Source of the DNA: Clostridiaceae bacterium AM27-36LB
Lineage (GTDB): Bacteria > Bacillota > Clostridia > Lachnospirales > Lachnospiraceae
DNA length: 64,000 bases
NCBI GenBank assembly: GCA_003480725.1
Contig: QUJQ01000007.1
Coordinates: forward strand, 1 to 64,000
Reading direction: 5' to 3'
The notes below the pieces were generated by a model that saw only the letters and a program-made list of their open reading frames with translations, was not told where the DNA came from and made no database searches. A program made the translations under genes and the position numbers. Positions 12,603 through 22,746 of the stretch are shown in pieces (positions within the stretch are counted from its first letter, which is position 1; every line of letters starts with the position of its first letter).

Positions 12603-13982
12603 ATGTTATATAATGATACAATTGCTGCAATCGCTACGGGTATGACAAGTTCCGGCATTGGTATCATCAGAATCAGCGGTTCTGATGCATTTGCTGTAGC
12701 GGAGAAAATATTCAGACCTCATAAAAAAGATAAAAGACTTTCTGAACAGGAGACTTATACCATTCACTATGGAACGATTATGGATGGGAAAGAAACACTG
12801 GATGAGGTAATTGTACTTTTGATGAAAGGACCCCATAGTTATACGGCAGAAGATACGGTGGAAATCGACTGTCATGGTGGCGTCTTTGTTATGAAAAAGA
12901 TCCTGGAACTGGTCCTGAGAAATGGTGCGAGAGCTGCGGAGCCGGGAGAATTTACAAAACGGGCATTTTTAAATGGCAGAATTGATCTGTCCCAGGCAGA
13001 AGCAGTCATGGATGTGATCGAATCAAAAAATGCATATGCATTGAAGAGTTCAGTAAGTCAGTTAAGTGGTTCTGTCATGAGAAAGATTAAGGAAATAAGG
13101 GAAAAAGTTCTCTATGAGATTGCATTTATTGAATCGGCCCTGGATGATCCGGAACATATAAGCCTGGATGGTTATCCAGAAGAGCTTGGTAAAAAGGTGG
13201 ATAACTTATCTGATGAAATTCGGAAACTGTTGATAAATGCGGAAGATGGAAGAGTACTGCGGGAAGGAATCAAGACGGTTATCATTGGAAAGCCAAATGC
13301 CGGTAAATCTTCTCTTTTGAATGTTCTGGCCGGAGATGAGCGTGCAATCGTAACAGATATTGCTGGAACAACCAGAGATACTTTGGAAGAACAGATTCAG
13401 ATCCGTGGATTAAGTCTTTGTATGGTGGATACAGCGGGCATTCGTCAGACAGAAGATGTGGTGGAAAAAATCGGTGTGGATCGAGCAAGAAAAGCAGCGG
13501 ATCAGGCAGATTTAATTCTATATGTAGTTGACAGTTCCACGAATCTGGATGAAAATGATGATGAAATTATTTCCTTCCTGAAAGATCAGAATGTGGTCGT
13601 GTTATTGAACAAGACAGATCTGTCTATGGTGACTACGCCGGAAATGGTGAAAGAGAGACTGCATAAGCCGGTAGTCTGCATCTCTGCAAGAATGGAAACA
13701 GGAATTGATGAGCTTGCAGATCTGTTGGAATCCATGTTTTTATCGGGAAAAGTATCATTTAATGAGGAAGTATATCTGACCAATGCCCGTCAAAAACGCG
13801 CGATGGAAGAGGCGGGCGAAAGTCTGAAAAAAGTACAGGAGAGCATTTCCCTTGGAATGCCGGAAGATTTTTATTCCATTGATCTGATGGATGCATATGA
13901 ATCATTGGGAAGTATTACCGGAGAATCCGTAGGGGAAGATCTGGTCAATGAGATCTTCAGCAAATTCTGTATGGGTAAATAA
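12603..13982 (+). CDS. mnmE: tRNA modification GTPase MnmE
   Basis: With MnmG it adds the carboxymethylaminomethyl group to U34 of certain tRNAs. An N-terminal folate-binding domain ([11 protein letters not shown]) is followed by a helical domain with an inserted G domain: [14 protein letters not shown] and NKTD. The C-terminus CMGK carries the invariant Cys. GAGGAG lies before the ATG. mnmG follows 11 bases downstream. Confidence 0.97.
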   Translation: MLYNDTIAAIATGMTSSGIGIIRISGSDAFAVAEKIFRPHKKDKRLSEQETYTIHYGTIMDGKETLDEVIVLLMKGPHSYTAEDTVEIDCHGGVFVMKKILELVLRNGARAAEPGEFTKRAFLNGRIDLSQAEAVMDVIESKNAYALKSSVSQLSGSVMRKIKEIREKVLYEIAFIESALDDPEHISLDGYPEELGKKVDNLSDEIRKLLINAEDGRVLREGIKTVIIGKPNAGKSSLLNVLAGDERAIVTDIAGTTRDTLEEQIQIRGLSLCMVDTAGIRQTEDVVEKIGVDRARKAADQADLILYVVDSSTNLDENDDEIISFLKDQNVVVLLNKTDLSMVTTPEMVKERLHKPVVCISARMETGIDELADLLESMFLSGKVSFNEEVYLTNARQKRAMEEAGESLKKVQESISLGMPEDFYSIDLMDAYESLGSITGESVGEDLVNEIFSKFCMGK

Positions 13983-13993
13983 GGGAGAATCAT

Positions 13994-15886
13994 ATGCCAG
14001 TTGTAGAAGAATATGTGGATGCCGTAGTAGTAGGCGCCGGTCATGCAGGCTGCGAAGCAGCACTTGCCTGTGCAAGACTGGGTCTTGAGACGGCTATTTT
14101 TACAGTCAGTGTTGACAGTATTGCTTTGATGCCTTGTAATCCGAATATCGGAGGAAGTTCCAAGGGTCATCTGGTCCGGGAACTGGATGCCTTGGGCGGA
14201 GAGATGGGAAAAGTCATTGATAAGACCTTTATTCAGTCTAAAATGTTGAATGTTTCCAAAGGTCCTGCAGTTCATTCCCTTCGTGCACAAGCTGATAAGG
14301 CACAGTACAGCAGAACCATGCGTCAGGTTCTGGAAAATACAGATCATTTGCAGATTGTACAGGCAGAAGTGTGTGAAATTCTGGTGGAAAATGAGCATGT
14401 AACAGGTGTGAAGCTGTATTCAGGTGCTATTTATCATGCAAAAGCAGTGATCTTATGTACAGGAACTTATTTGAAAGCTCGTTGTATCTACGGAGATGTG
14501 AGTACTTATACAGGACCGAATGGACTTCAGGCAGCTAACCATCTGACTGATTCTTTGAAAAACCTTGGAATTGAAATGTTCCGCTTTAAGACCGGTACAC
14601 CGGCCAGAATTGATAAACGTTCCATTGATTTTTCAAAGATGGAAGAGCAGACCGGAGATAAGAGAGTGGTTCCATTTTCCTTTACGACCGATCCTGAGTC
14701 TGTACAGATTGATCAGGTCTCCTGCTGGTTGACATATACCAATGAGAAAACGCATGAAATTATCCGTAATAATCTGGAGAGATCACCGTTGTATTCCGGA
14801 AATATTAAAGGAACTGGTCCGAGATATTGTCCGTCGATTGAGGATAAGGTAGTAAGATTTGCAGATAAGAATCGTCATCAGGTATTTATTGAGCCAGAAG
14901 GACTTTTTACGAATGAGATGTATGTGGGCGGTATGTCCAGTTCTCTTCCAGAAGATGTACAGCATGATATGTATCATTCGGTTCCAGGACTGGAGCATGC
15001 TAAAATTGTGAAAAATGCATACGCAATCGAGTATGATTGCATCAATCCAAGACAGTTGTATCCGACACTGGAGTTTAAAGCAATCAAAGGATTGTTCAGT
15101 GGTGGACAGTTTAATGGAAGCTCCGGGTATGAAGAAGCAGCAAGTCAGGGTCTTGTGGCAGGAATCAACGCAGCATTGGAAGTACTTGGCCGTGAGCAGA
15201 TCGTGATCGATCGTTCTCAGGGATATATTGGTGTATTGATCGATGATCTGGTAACAAAAGATAATCATGAACCATATCGTATGATGACTTCAAGATCTGA
15301 ATATCGGTTACTTCTTCGGCAGGATAATGCAGATCAGCGTCTGACTCCTGTTGGATATCAGGTTGGATTGATCTCCAAAGAGCGTTATCAGAAATTACAG
15401 ACGAAGGTCCGTCTGATTGATGAAGAAAAACAGCGTCTGGAAGAGACCATGGTAGGTGCATCTCCGAAAATCCAGGCATTTCTGGAATCGCATGAGAGTT
15501 CTACATTAAAAACAGCTGCTTCTCTGGCTGAAATTCTTCGCAGACCGGAGATGAAATACGAATATCTGAAAGAAATTGATGAGAAATACCCGGATCTTCC
15601 ATATGAAGTGACCGAGCAGGTTGAAATTGATATTAAATATGACGGATACATCAAACGTCAGTTAAAACAGGTGGAACAGTTTAAGAAACTGGAAGAAAAA
15701 CGGATTCCGGACGATATTGATTATGATCAGATCAATAGTCTTAGAATTGAAGCGGTACAGAAACTTAAATTATGTAAACCAATATCGATTGGACAGGCTT
15801 CCCGCATTTCCGGCGTATCTCCTGCAGATATCTCTGTATTGCTTGTATATCTGGAACAGAGAAGAATGCAGAATCATGGAGAATAA
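13994..15886 (+). CDS. mnmG: tRNA uridine-5-carboxymethylaminomethyl modification enzyme MnmG (GidA)
   Basis: The FAD-dependent partner of MnmE. The Rossmann motif [19 protein letters not shown] is at the N-terminus, followed by [16 protein letters not shown] and [17 protein letters not shown]. The C-terminal helical domain has [19 protein letters not shown]. Its 630 residues are standard, and only three bases separate its stop from the rsmG start. Confidence 0.98.
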   Translation: MPVVEEYVDAVVVGAGHAGCEAALACARLGLETAIFTVSVDSIALMPCNPNIGGSSKGHLVRELDALGGEMGKVIDKTFIQSKMLNVSKGPAVHSLRAQADKAQYSRTMRQVLENTDHLQIVQAEVCEILVENEHVTGVKLYSGAIYHAKAVILCTGTYLKARCIYGDVSTYTGPNGLQAANHLTDSLKNLGIEMFRFKTGTPARIDKRSIDFSKMEEQTGDKRVVPFSFTTDPESVQIDQVSCWLTYTNEKTHEIIRNNLERSPLYSGNIKGTGPRYCPSIEDKVVRFADKNRHQVFIEPEGLFTNEMYVGGMSSSLPEDVQHDMYHSVPGLEHAKIVKNAYAIEYDCINPRQLYPTLEFKAIKGLFSGGQFNGSSGYEEAASQGLVAGINAALEVLGREQIVIDRSQGYIGVLIDDLVTKDNHEPYRMMTSRSEYRLLLRQDNADQRLTPVGYQVGLISKERYQKLQTKVRLIDEEKQRLEETMVGASPKIQAFLESHESSTLKTAASLAEILRRPEMKYEYLKEIDEKYPDLPYEVTEQVEIDIKYDGYIKRQLKQVEQFKKLEEKRIPDDIDYDQINSLRIEAVQKLKLCKPISIGQASRISGVSPADISVLLVYLEQRRMQNHGE

Positions 15887-15889
15887 AGT

Positions 15890-16612
15890 ATGGAACAGAA
15901 ATTACAGTATATTGTTGATAAAATCGGTGAACTGAATATTCAGATCAACGAAAAACAGGCAGAGCAGTTCTTTCGTTACTATGAATTACTTGTGGAATGG
16001 AATGGATTTATGAATCTGACTGGTATCACTGATTTTGAAGAAGTGGTTTGTAAACATTTTGTGGATAGTCTGTCGATTATATCCACAAAAGATATGTCAA
16101 CTGTGGATAACCTGATCGATATTGGAACTGGAGCTGGATTTCCCGGACTTCCGCTGAAAATTGCGTTCCCGAATGTGAAAGTAACACTTCTGGATTCCCT
16201 AAATAAGAGAATTCAGTTTCTGGATCATGTGATTGAGGAGACGGGACTTACAGATATAGAGACCATTCATGGAAGAGCAGAAGATTTCGCAAAGCCGGGA
16301 CAGAAGAGAGAACAATATGATCTGTGTGTATCCCGTGCGGTAGCTAATCTGGCTTCGCTGTCGGAATATTGTCTTCCCTATGTGAAGATTGGCGGAGAAT
16401 TTATCTCCTACAAGTCAGGCGAAATCGAAGAAGAATTGTCAGATGCGAAGGGAGCGGTCTTTTTACTGGGTGGAAGACTGGAAGAATGCAGTACATTCAT
16501 TCTTCCAGGAACTGATATACACCGTTCACTGGTAAAAATTGTGAAAGTAAATGGTTGTCCGAAGAAATATCCCAGAAAATCTGGGTTACCGACCAAATCT
16601 CCGCTTCATTAG
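15890..16612 (+). CDS. rsmG: 16S rRNA (guanine-527-N7)-methyltransferase RsmG
   Basis: A SAM-dependent methyltransferase for G527 of 16S rRNA. The SAM-binding stretch is LIDIGTGAGFPGLPLKIAFP, then VTLLDSLNKRI and SRAVANLASL. The 240 residues match the family. It ends the mnmE-mnmG-rsmG run before a strong terminator. Confidence 0.97.
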   Translation: MEQKLQYIVDKIGELNIQINEKQAEQFFRYYELLVEWNGFMNLTGITDFEEVVCKHFVDSLSIISTKDMSTVDNLIDIGTGAGFPGLPLKIAFPNVKVTLLDSLNKRIQFLDHVIEETGLTDIETIHGRAEDFAKPGQKREQYDLCVSRAVANLASLSEYCLPYVKIGGEFISYKSGEIEEELSDAKGAVFLLGGRLEECSTFILPGTDIHRSLVKIVKVNGCPKKYPRKSGLPTKSPLH

Positions 16613-16674
16613 TTGAATATGTATTGTCGAAAGAATCTATTGCATGAATATGGTATGATTCTTTAGAAAAATAA

Positions 16675-16702
16675 GATGCCGGACTTTGAGAAGTCCGGCA
16701 TC
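16675..16702. terminator. Terminator between rsmG and the hydrolase gene
   Basis: GATGCCGGACTT and AAGTCCGGCATC form a perfect 12-bp stem with a 4-base loop, with A-rich and T-rich flanks. It sits between convergent genes and can serve both strands. Confidence 0.85.
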
Positions 16703-16715
16703 TTTGAATTTATCT

Positions 16716-17672
16716 TTACATGTAGATTTTCAGATAATCAAGAACCTTTTCAGGAGCTTCCAATTGTGGAAGCTCTTTTACATAGTCCAGATATTCCACT
16801 TCAACTGCAGGATTGTGGTACTGGTATTCTTTCATATTTTTTCTTATATTTGGAAGCTCTTCACTTGCCAGAATATGTACATTATTGTTGATCTCTTTCA
16901 AAGCACGAACAATATTTACATTGGTATAGCGTCCTTTTAAGCTGGTGTAGAGATTCTTTGCATTCATGCCGCCAATGTGAGCAGCTTCGTAGTAACAATC
17001 TACCAGTGCTTCTGGAATATTTTCCTTGTCATAGAATCCATCTTCTTCAAAATAATTGTAGATTTTCTTCTTTCTGCACATCATATGGTAGATAAATGTA
17101 CCAATGATTTTTAATTTCAATATAAAAACAGCTGTTTTCGTTCTCTTAGAAGGTGCTTTTCGAAAATTACGGATGCTGTCTGGGTTGATCAGTATTAAAT
17201 CTCCATATAAATCTGGCTCATTGCTGCATGCCTCCAGAACAAAAGCAGCAGATTTTCCAGTTACAACAATATTTGTCTTCTTTTTGATCACGTCACGAAC
17301 AAAATCACTGACTAACTGAGTATACATGAAGCTTGTACAGATCATATCCGGGCGATCAGATAGTCCGCAACCTAATAAATCAATAGTATAGACTGTATGA
17401 TTCATGGAAAGCTCTGGAATAATCTGAGACCATTCGATAGAGGAGCTGTCTTCTTTTAAATTGTGGATCAAAAGGACAGGTTTTCCTTCCCCGGTTACGC
17501 TATAGCTGATATCTCCAAATCTCCAGTTGAATATTTCTTTATTTCTTGTATTTAACAGATCTTTAGATGTTGCTATTTTTCCAATTACCTTATTGATTGC
17601 AAAGAGTGATACGAGAGTTGCGCTTGCAAGACCAGTTGCAGTCAATGCAATGGTTAATTTTTTATTTTTCAT
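16716..17672 (-). CDS. Membrane-anchored alpha/beta-hydrolase-fold protein, probably inactive
   Basis: An N-terminal hydrophobic segment (about 7-28) is followed by an alpha/beta-hydrolase fold: VLLIHNLKEDSSS (oxyanion region), VYTIDLLGCGLSDRP and the nucleophile strand IVVTGKSAAFVLEA. The nucleophile elbow reads G-K-S-A-A instead of GxSxG. The C-terminal block ELPQLEAPEKV has Glu where active enzymes have the catalytic His of GHLPQLE. I infer a pseudoenzyme or a protein with another role. It stands convergent to rsmG and divergent from parA; noc, often found here in other Firmicutes, is absent. Confidence 0.75.
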   Translation of the reverse strand: MKNKKLTIALTATGLASATLVSLFAINKVIGKIATSKDLLNTRNKEIFNWRFGDISYSVTGEGKPVLLIHNLKEDSSSIEWSQIIPELSMNHTVYTIDLLGCGLSDRPDMICTSFMYTQLVSDFVRDVIKKKTNIVVTGKSAAFVLEACSNEPDLYGDLILINPDSIRNFRKAPSKRTKTAVFILKLKIIGTFIYHMMCRKKKIYNYFEEDGFYDKENIPEALVDCYYEAAHIGGMNAKNLYTSLKGRYTNVNIVRALKEINNNVHILASEELPNIRKNMKEYQYHNPAVEVEYLDYVKELPQLEAPEKVLDYLKIYM

Positions 17673-17710
17673 GGTAAAACCTCGATTGTTTTAGTTTGAT
17701 ATTTTTATAG

Positions 17711-17881
17711 ATGATACCATACGGATTGTTTTGTACTTCGTACTCCCACAATCCTGCCCAATATTCGCATATCGAGGTGCTTGCGCTCCTCTTTTATGCT
17801 CATATTTGGGCGGGGCATAAAGTTTAAGAACCACTCATGTGCAAGCACATCGTGGTTTTTAACTTTTGCCCCTGGTATCAT
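17711..17881. repeat. MITE-like structured intergenic element
   Basis: A 171-base segment is bounded by the 9-base inverted repeats ATGATACCA (17711-17719) and TGGTATCAT (17873-17881). Inside is a strong hairpin (17829-17857, arms beginning AACCAC and ending GTGGTT). A 72-codon open frame on the minus strand overlaps it but has no recognisable domain. It looks like a miniature repeat or a structured RNA; copy number elsewhere is unknown. Confidence 0.45.
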
Positions 17882-17922
17882 ATATTTTACCCCACTTTTG
17901 CCTTTGGGGCAACCTTTTTCCA

Positions 17923-17938
17923 TGTTTCACGTGAAACA
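17923..17938. promoter_or_regulatory. parS site 1
   Basis: TGTTTCACGTGAAACA, a perfect match to the bacterial parS palindrome bound by ParB/Spo0J. It lies 106 bases upstream of parA. Confidence 0.96.
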
Positions 17939-17969
17939 TGTGCATGGTTTTGAATATTTACAAAAAATA

Positions 17970-17985
17970 TGTTTCACGTGAAACA
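17970..17985. promoter_or_regulatory. parS site 2
   Basis: A second perfect TGTTTCACGTGAAACA, 47 bases from the first, just upstream of parA. The pair probably nucleates ParB spreading near oriC. Confidence 0.96.
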
Positions 17986-18044
17986 TGTATGTGTTATACT
18001 TAGAAAGGCATCGTAGAAAATGAACGGCCACAAAGGAGAATAAC

Positions 18045-18821
18045 ATGGGAAGAGTCATATCAATCGCCAATCAGAAAGGCGGAGTGGGAAAGACAACCAC
18101 AGCTATCAATCTTTCCGCTTGTTTATCAGAAATTGGGCAGAAAGTGCTGACCATAGACATCGATCCTCAGGGAAATACTACTAGCGGGTTGGGAGTCGAT
18201 AAACATGCAGTAGAAAACAACGTATATGCACTTCTGTTAGGTGAAAGTACCATCGAAGAGTGTATTATAGAAACTGAAATTGAAAATCAGTCCTTGATTT
18301 CATCTGATGTGAACCTGGCAGGAGCGGAGATTGAACTGATCGGTATCGATGAAAAGGAATATATACTGAAAAAGGCTATCAGTAAAATCAAAGATAACTA
18401 TGATTTCATAATCATTGATTGTCCGCCTTCTTTAAATATGTTGACGGTCAATGCTTTAACTGCATCGGATACGGTATTAGTGCCAATTCAGTGTGAATAC
18501 TATGCTTTGGAAGGCCTGAGTCAGTTGATTCATACCATTGAACTGGTACAGGATCGCCTGAATCCGGATCTGGATATAGAGGGTGTAGTATTTACCATGT
18601 ATGATGCCAGAACCAATCTGTCATTACAGGTGGTAGAAAACGTAAAAGGATATTTGCACCAGAATATCTATAAAACGATCATTCCGAGAAATGTACGTCT
18701 TGCTGAGGCTCCAAGTCATGGTCTGCCGATCAATCTCTATGATTCTAAATCTGCAGGTGCAGAAGCTTATCGGGAATTAGCACAGGAAGTACTTCATAAA
18801 GGAGAAGAAGAATGGCAGTAA
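18045..18821 (+). CDS. parA: Chromosome partitioning ATPase ParA (Soj)
   Basis: A deviant-Walker ATPase of chromosome segregation and replication-initiation control. The N-terminus ISIANQKGGVGKTTTAINLS holds the signature lysine motif; IDIDPQGN and IIDCPPSLN follow. The 258 residues are typical. CAAAGGAGA precedes the ATG. It overlaps parB by 10 bases. Confidence 0.97.
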   Translation: MGRVISIANQKGGVGKTTTAINLSACLSEIGQKVLTIDIDPQGNTTSGLGVDKHAVENNVYALLLGESTIEECIIETEIENQSLISSDVNLAGAEIELIGIDEKEYILKKAISKIKDNYDFIIIDCPPSLNMLTVNALTASDTVLVPIQCEYYALEGLSQLIHTIELVQDRLNPDLDIEGVVFTMYDARTNLSLQVVENVKGYLHQNIYKTIIPRNVRLAEAPSHGLPINLYDSKSAGAEAYRELAQEVLHKGEEEWQ

Positions 18822-19717
18822 AGAGAGGCGGACTTGGAAAAGGACTTGACAGTCTCATCCCAGATACCGGTAAAGTGGCAGAAAAAGAGAAAAAAGTAAA
18901 AGTTGTAGAAAAAGTGGTCGAAAAGGTAGTAGAAAAGCCAACAGAGATCAAATTAAAGATCAATGAGGTGGAACCAAACCGTAATCAGCCACGACAGAAG
19001 TTTGACGAGGAAGCATTACAGGAACTGGCAGAGTCCATACGTCAGTTTGGTGTTCTGCAGCCCCTGATCGTTCAGAAGAGAAAAGATTATTATGAAATTA
19101 TTGCAGGAGAGCGTCGTTGGAGAGCTGCAAAGCTGGCTGGCTTGAAAGAAGTACCGGTTGTGATCCGTGATATGAGTGAACAGGAGATTATGGAAATCTC
19201 TTTGATCGAAAATATCCAGCGTGAGAATCTGAATCCTATTGAGGAGGCTGCTGCATATAAGAAACTTCTGGAAGAATTTGGTTTGAAGCAGGAAGAAGTG
19301 GCAGAACGAGTGGCAAAAAGCCGTACTGCAGTAACGAACTCCATGCGTCTCTTGAAACTGGATGAACGAGTACAGCAGATGGTCATTGATGGCATGCTGA
19401 CTACTGGACATGCCAGAGCATTGCTTGCTATTGAAGATCCAGAAGTACAGTTTCAGACTGCAGTTCGTGTCTACAATGAGAAAATGAGTGTTCGTGATGT
19501 AGAGAAACTTGTGAAAAATCAGGACAGAAAAGCACCGGAGAAAAAACAGGAAGATCCTCAGCAGCAGGCAGTTTTTCATGATCTGGAGGAACGAATGAAA
19601 CTGGCTTTAGGAACCAAAGTATCCATTAATCGTAAAGATCAGAAGAAGGGAAAGATTGAAATCGAGTACTATTCCATGGAGGATCTGGAGCGCCTGATGG
19701 ATATCTTGATGAAATAA
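18812..19717 (+). CDS. parB: Chromosome partitioning protein ParB (Spo0J)
   Basis: A CTP-dependent clamp that loads at parS. The start is MAVKRGGLGKGLDSLIP. A Lys/Val/Glu-rich linker is followed by NRNQPRQKFDEEALQELAES (box I), the CTP-binding block AGERRWRAAKLAG and ENIQRENLNPIEEA, then an HTH (KSRTAVTNSMRLL) and a C-terminal dimer domain. The parS sites lie upstream of parA. Confidence 0.97.
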   Translation: MAVKRGGLGKGLDSLIPDTGKVAEKEKKVKVVEKVVEKVVEKPTEIKLKINEVEPNRNQPRQKFDEEALQELAESIRQFGVLQPLIVQKRKDYYEIIAGERRWRAAKLAGLKEVPVVIRDMSEQEIMEISLIENIQRENLNPIEEAAAYKKLLEEFGLKQEEVAERVAKSRTAVTNSMRLLKLDERVQQMVIDGMLTTGHARALLAIEDPEVQFQTAVRVYNEKMSVRDVEKLVKNQDRKAPEKKQEDPQQQAVFHDLEERMKLALGTKVSINRKDQKKGKIEIEYYSMEDLERLMDILMK

Positions 19718-19741
19718 AAAGAAAAGAGGAAAAAACAAACG

Positions 19742-20275
19742 ATGAACAGTCCAATTTTATCATATTTATCATCTTACGGTATTGATCCGGCTTACATTAT
19801 GATTGGTCTTCTGGTATTGATCCTTATTTTATTTATTTTATATATAAGAACCTTATGTAGAATGAAAAAATTTTACCGGGCATATGATCGATTTATGAGA
19901 GGTAAAGACATGGAATCCATGGAGGATACCATGATCAAACAGTTTGACCGACTGGAGGCTTTAGAAGCATCTGATGAGAAAAAGGAGAAACAGATCAGTG
20001 AGATTTTTGAAAATCTTCAGATCGTTTATCAGAAAACAGGTCTGGTGAAATACGATGCGTTCCGTGAGATGAGTGGAAAGCTCAGTTATGCATTGGCACT
20101 TCTGGATAAAAATAACAACGGATTTATGGTAAATTCCATGTACAGCAGAGAAGGATGCTATTCTTATGTAAAGGAAATTATCAAGGGTGAGTCCTATATC
20201 ACGCTGTCTGAAGAAGAACAGGAAGCTCTGAAGATGGCAATTGAGAGCAACGGAGACATAGTTTCTGATAAATAA
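19742..20275 (+). CDS. DUF4446 family membrane-anchored protein
   Basis: One N-terminal membrane helix (about 17-37, MIGLLVLILILFILYI) is followed by a cytoplasmic coiled region and a conserved C-terminal domain (YDAFREMSGKLSYALALLD, NGFMVNSMYSREGCY). This matches DUF4446, a family of unknown function often placed after parB in Clostridia. It follows parB by 24 bases, so co-transcription with parAB is likely. Confidence 0.85.
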   Translation: MNSPILSYLSSYGIDPAYIMIGLLVLILILFILYIRTLCRMKKFYRAYDRFMRGKDMESMEDTMIKQFDRLEALEASDEKKEKQISEIFENLQIVYQKTGLVKYDAFREMSGKLSYALALLDKNNNGFMVNSMYSREGCYSYVKEIIKGESYITLSEEEQEALKMAIESNGDIVSDK

Positions 20276-20361
20276 GCCTGATTTTTCAACACTTTCCCTT
20301 GAAAAATCAAAAACTCTATACTATTATAATAGGAAGTATCAGCAAAACACAGGAGGATGAC

Positions 20362-21639
20362 ATGTTAGATCTTAAATTTGTCCGTGAGAACCCGGACGTT
20401 GTAAAGCAGAATATCAAGAATAAATTCCAGGATGATAAATTACCGTTGGTAGACGAAGTAATTGAACTGGATGCACAGAGAAGAGCAACTCAACAGGAAG
20501 CAGATGCACTTCGCGCTGAGAAAAATAAAATTTCTAAACAGATCGGTGCGCTGATGGCGCAGGGTAAAAAAGATGAGGCAGAGGACGTTAAGAAAAAAGT
20601 AGCTGAAGACGCTGCCCGCCTGGAAGAGCTTTCTGTAAAAGAAAAAGAGCTGGATGAGAAAGTAACCAAGATCATGATGGTAATTCCGAATATCATTGAT
20701 CCGAGTGTTCCGATTGGTAAAAATGATACGGAAAATGTAGAAGTGACCAAATACGGTGAGCCGGTTGTTCCAGATTTTGAGATCCCGTATCACACAGAAA
20801 TCATGGAGCGTTTTAATGGAATTGATCTTGACAGCGCACGTAGAGTGGCTGGAAATGGTTTCTACTATCTGATGGGTGATATTGCAAGACTTCACTCTGC
20901 AGTTATCTCTTATGCAAGAGATTTCATGATCAATCGTGGATTTACCTACTGTGTACCGCCATTCATGATCAGAAGTAACGTTGTTACCGGCGTTATGAGT
21001 TTTGCCGAGATGGATGCCATGATGTATAAGATCGAGGGCGAGGATCTGTATCTGATCGGAACCAGTGAGCATTCCATGATCGGTAAATTCATTGACCAGA
21101 TCATTCCGGAAGAGGAGCTTCCGTATACCCTGACCAGCTATTCTCCGTGCTTCCGTAAGGAGAAAGGTGCTCACGGTATTGAAGAGCGTGGTGTATACCG
21201 TATCCATCAGTTCGAAAAACAGGAAATGATCGTTGTATGTAAACCAGAAGAAAGCAAGATGTGGTTCGATAAACTGTGGCAGAACACCGTAGATCTGTTC
21301 CGTTCCATGGATATCCCGGTTCGTACTCTGGAGTGCTGCTCCGGCGATCTGGCAGACCTGAAAGTAAAATCCTTCGACGTAGAGGCATGGTCTCCGCGTC
21401 AGAAGAAATACTTCGAGGTTGGCAGCTGCTCTAATCTGGGGGATGCTCAGGCCAGAAGACTGAAGATTCGTGTAGACGGTAAAGATGGCAAATATTTTGC
21501 TCATACATTAAATAATACAGTGGTTGCTCCGCCTCGTATGCTGATCGCATTTTTGGAGAATAACCTTCAGGCAGACGGCAGTATCCGTATTCCGGAAGTA
21601 CTGCGTCCGTACATGGGTGGAATGACCGAGATCAAATAG
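20362..21639 (+). CDS. serS: Serine--tRNA ligase
   Basis: Class II aminoacyl-tRNA synthetase charging tRNA-Ser. An N-terminal coiled-coil arm (about 30-100) binds the long variable arm of tRNA-Ser. The catalytic core has SPCFRKEKGAHG with YRIHQFEKQEM (motif 2) and NNTVVAPPRMLIAFLEN (motif 3). The ATG at 20362 (MLDLKFVRENPDVV) follows AGGAGGATG and gives 425 residues; an upstream in-frame start was rejected. An inverted repeat GATTTTTC/GAAAAATC lies in the leader (about 20279-20308). Confidence 0.97.
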   Translation: MLDLKFVRENPDVVKQNIKNKFQDDKLPLVDEVIELDAQRRATQQEADALRAEKNKISKQIGALMAQGKKDEAEDVKKKVAEDAARLEELSVKEKELDEKVTKIMMVIPNIIDPSVPIGKNDTENVEVTKYGEPVVPDFEIPYHTEIMERFNGIDLDSARRVAGNGFYYLMGDIARLHSAVISYARDFMINRGFTYCVPPFMIRSNVVTGVMSFAEMDAMMYKIEGEDLYLIGTSEHSMIGKFIDQIIPEEELPYTLTSYSPCFRKEKGAHGIEERGVYRIHQFEKQEMIVVCKPEESKMWFDKLWQNTVDLFRSMDIPVRTLECCSGDLADLKVKSFDVEAWSPRQKKYFEVGSCSNLGDAQARRLKIRVDGKDGKYFAHTLNNTVVAPPRMLIAFLENNLQADGSIRIPEVLRPYMGGMTEIK

Positions 21640-21650
21640 GAGGTATCCAT

Positions 21651-22535
21651 TTGCATCGGTATTTAAGAGCAGTTGGTTTCAGCAACATTCAGAAGCGGGA
21701 GGAAGTGGAGGCTTTAGCCCGCTTCGCCTGTGAGTGTTATCAGACAGAAGAGACTGCAGTCAATGCAGAGGGAGAAGATTATTCCGAACGCCGCAAGGAA
21801 TTTGCAGAACACATGGGGCTGCTGGTCCGCGGTACCTATGATGATAATGATAAATACTGGATGGACTACTGCATTCCTTATTTTACAGGGAATGTTGAAC
21901 GGCTCTATGAAGACCTGGAGATCGAGAGACATGCAGAAAAAGAGTCTTATTCAGGACTTTGTGATGATATCAATCTGGGAGCGTCGCTGATCTTCTATCT
22001 GCAGAATGTGACAGAGTATTTTAATAAGAAGCGATACGGCCGTTCTGAAAAGAACGTGGCCAGAGTTGCCTTATCAGGTTTGTCTGTGGAAGGAAAAATA
22101 TTATTTCCCGTCTACCAGAAAATGCCTGTTATGTCAGAGATCAAGGCAAGCCAGGAACGCAAAAAAATGCTTCAGGCAGCCAGAGATGGTGATGAAGATG
22201 CTATTGAAAATCTGACACTGGAAGACATGGATACGTATACCATGATTTCCAAACGAATTGAAAATGAAGACATTTTGTCAATTGTCATGAGTCATTTTAT
22301 GCCTTGTGGAGTAGAATGTGATCAGTACAATGTCATGGGTGATATCTTGAATGTAGAACTTCGAGAAAATAACCAGACAAAGGAAAGGATCTATGTTATG
22401 ACCATCGAAGCAAATGGAATTATTCTGGATGTCTGCATCAATCAGCAGGATCTGGTGGGAGAACCGGCTGTGGGTCGGCGCTTCCGCGGAATAATTTGGC
22501 TTCAGGGACTTGTGCATTTTGAAGAAAAATGGTAA
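21651..22535 (+). CDS. DUF3881 family protein
   Basis: A soluble protein of 294 residues. The N-terminus MHRYLRAVGFSNIQKREEVE and later MPVMSEIKASQERKKMLQAA and SHFMPCGVECDQYNVMGDI are features of the Clostridial DUF3881 family, whose function is unknown. The start is a TTG with AGGAGGT six bases before it. It follows serS by 11 bases and ends at a strong terminator. Confidence 0.82.
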   Translation: MHRYLRAVGFSNIQKREEVEALARFACECYQTEETAVNAEGEDYSERRKEFAEHMGLLVRGTYDDNDKYWMDYCIPYFTGNVERLYEDLEIERHAEKESYSGLCDDINLGASLIFYLQNVTEYFNKKRYGRSEKNVARVALSGLSVEGKILFPVYQKMPVMSEIKASQERKKMLQAARDGDEDAIENLTLEDMDTYTMISKRIENEDILSIVMSHFMPCGVECDQYNVMGDILNVELRENNQTKERIYVMTIEANGIILDVCINQQDLVGEPAVGRRFRGIIWLQGLVHFEEKW

Positions 22536-22540
22536 GATTA

Positions 22541-22571
22541 AACATGGCTTTCGATGGAAGCCATGTTTTTC
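22541..22571 (+). terminator. Terminator after the DUF3881 gene
   Basis: AACATGGCTT and AAGCCATGTT pair perfectly around a 7-base loop and are followed by TTT. Confidence 0.85.
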
Positions 22572-22645
22572 CGTATGAAAAAGGCCATCTATAAATGATG
22601 GCAGCCGGAGCCAAAGGGTCGAAAAAGCCCGGAAATACGGTATTT

Positions 22646-22693
22646 GTCTCCTTAGTTAAATGGATATAACGGGGTCCTCCTAAGGTTGTGCTC
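22646..22693 (+). pseudogene. tRNA-Arg-like remnant
   Basis: This stretch begins GTCTCCTTAGTTAAATGG, resembling a tRNA acceptor and D-arm. Further on it has the loop CTCCTAA, identical to the anticodon loop of the intact tRNA-Arg downstream. The anticodon stem does not pair and no T-arm follows. It is best read as a decayed or truncated tRNA copy. The rest of 22,572-22,746 shows no gene. Confidence 0.4.
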
Positions 22694-22746
22694 TACCAGC
22701 TGCCTTACGGGGAAAAGTGATCGTTGCCAGTCTCAATTTAATATAA

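Noticed and set aside
17705..17923. 72-codon minus-strand ORF upstream of parS
   Set aside because: It overlaps the inverted-repeat element and hairpin and shows no domain; the repeat explanation fits better.
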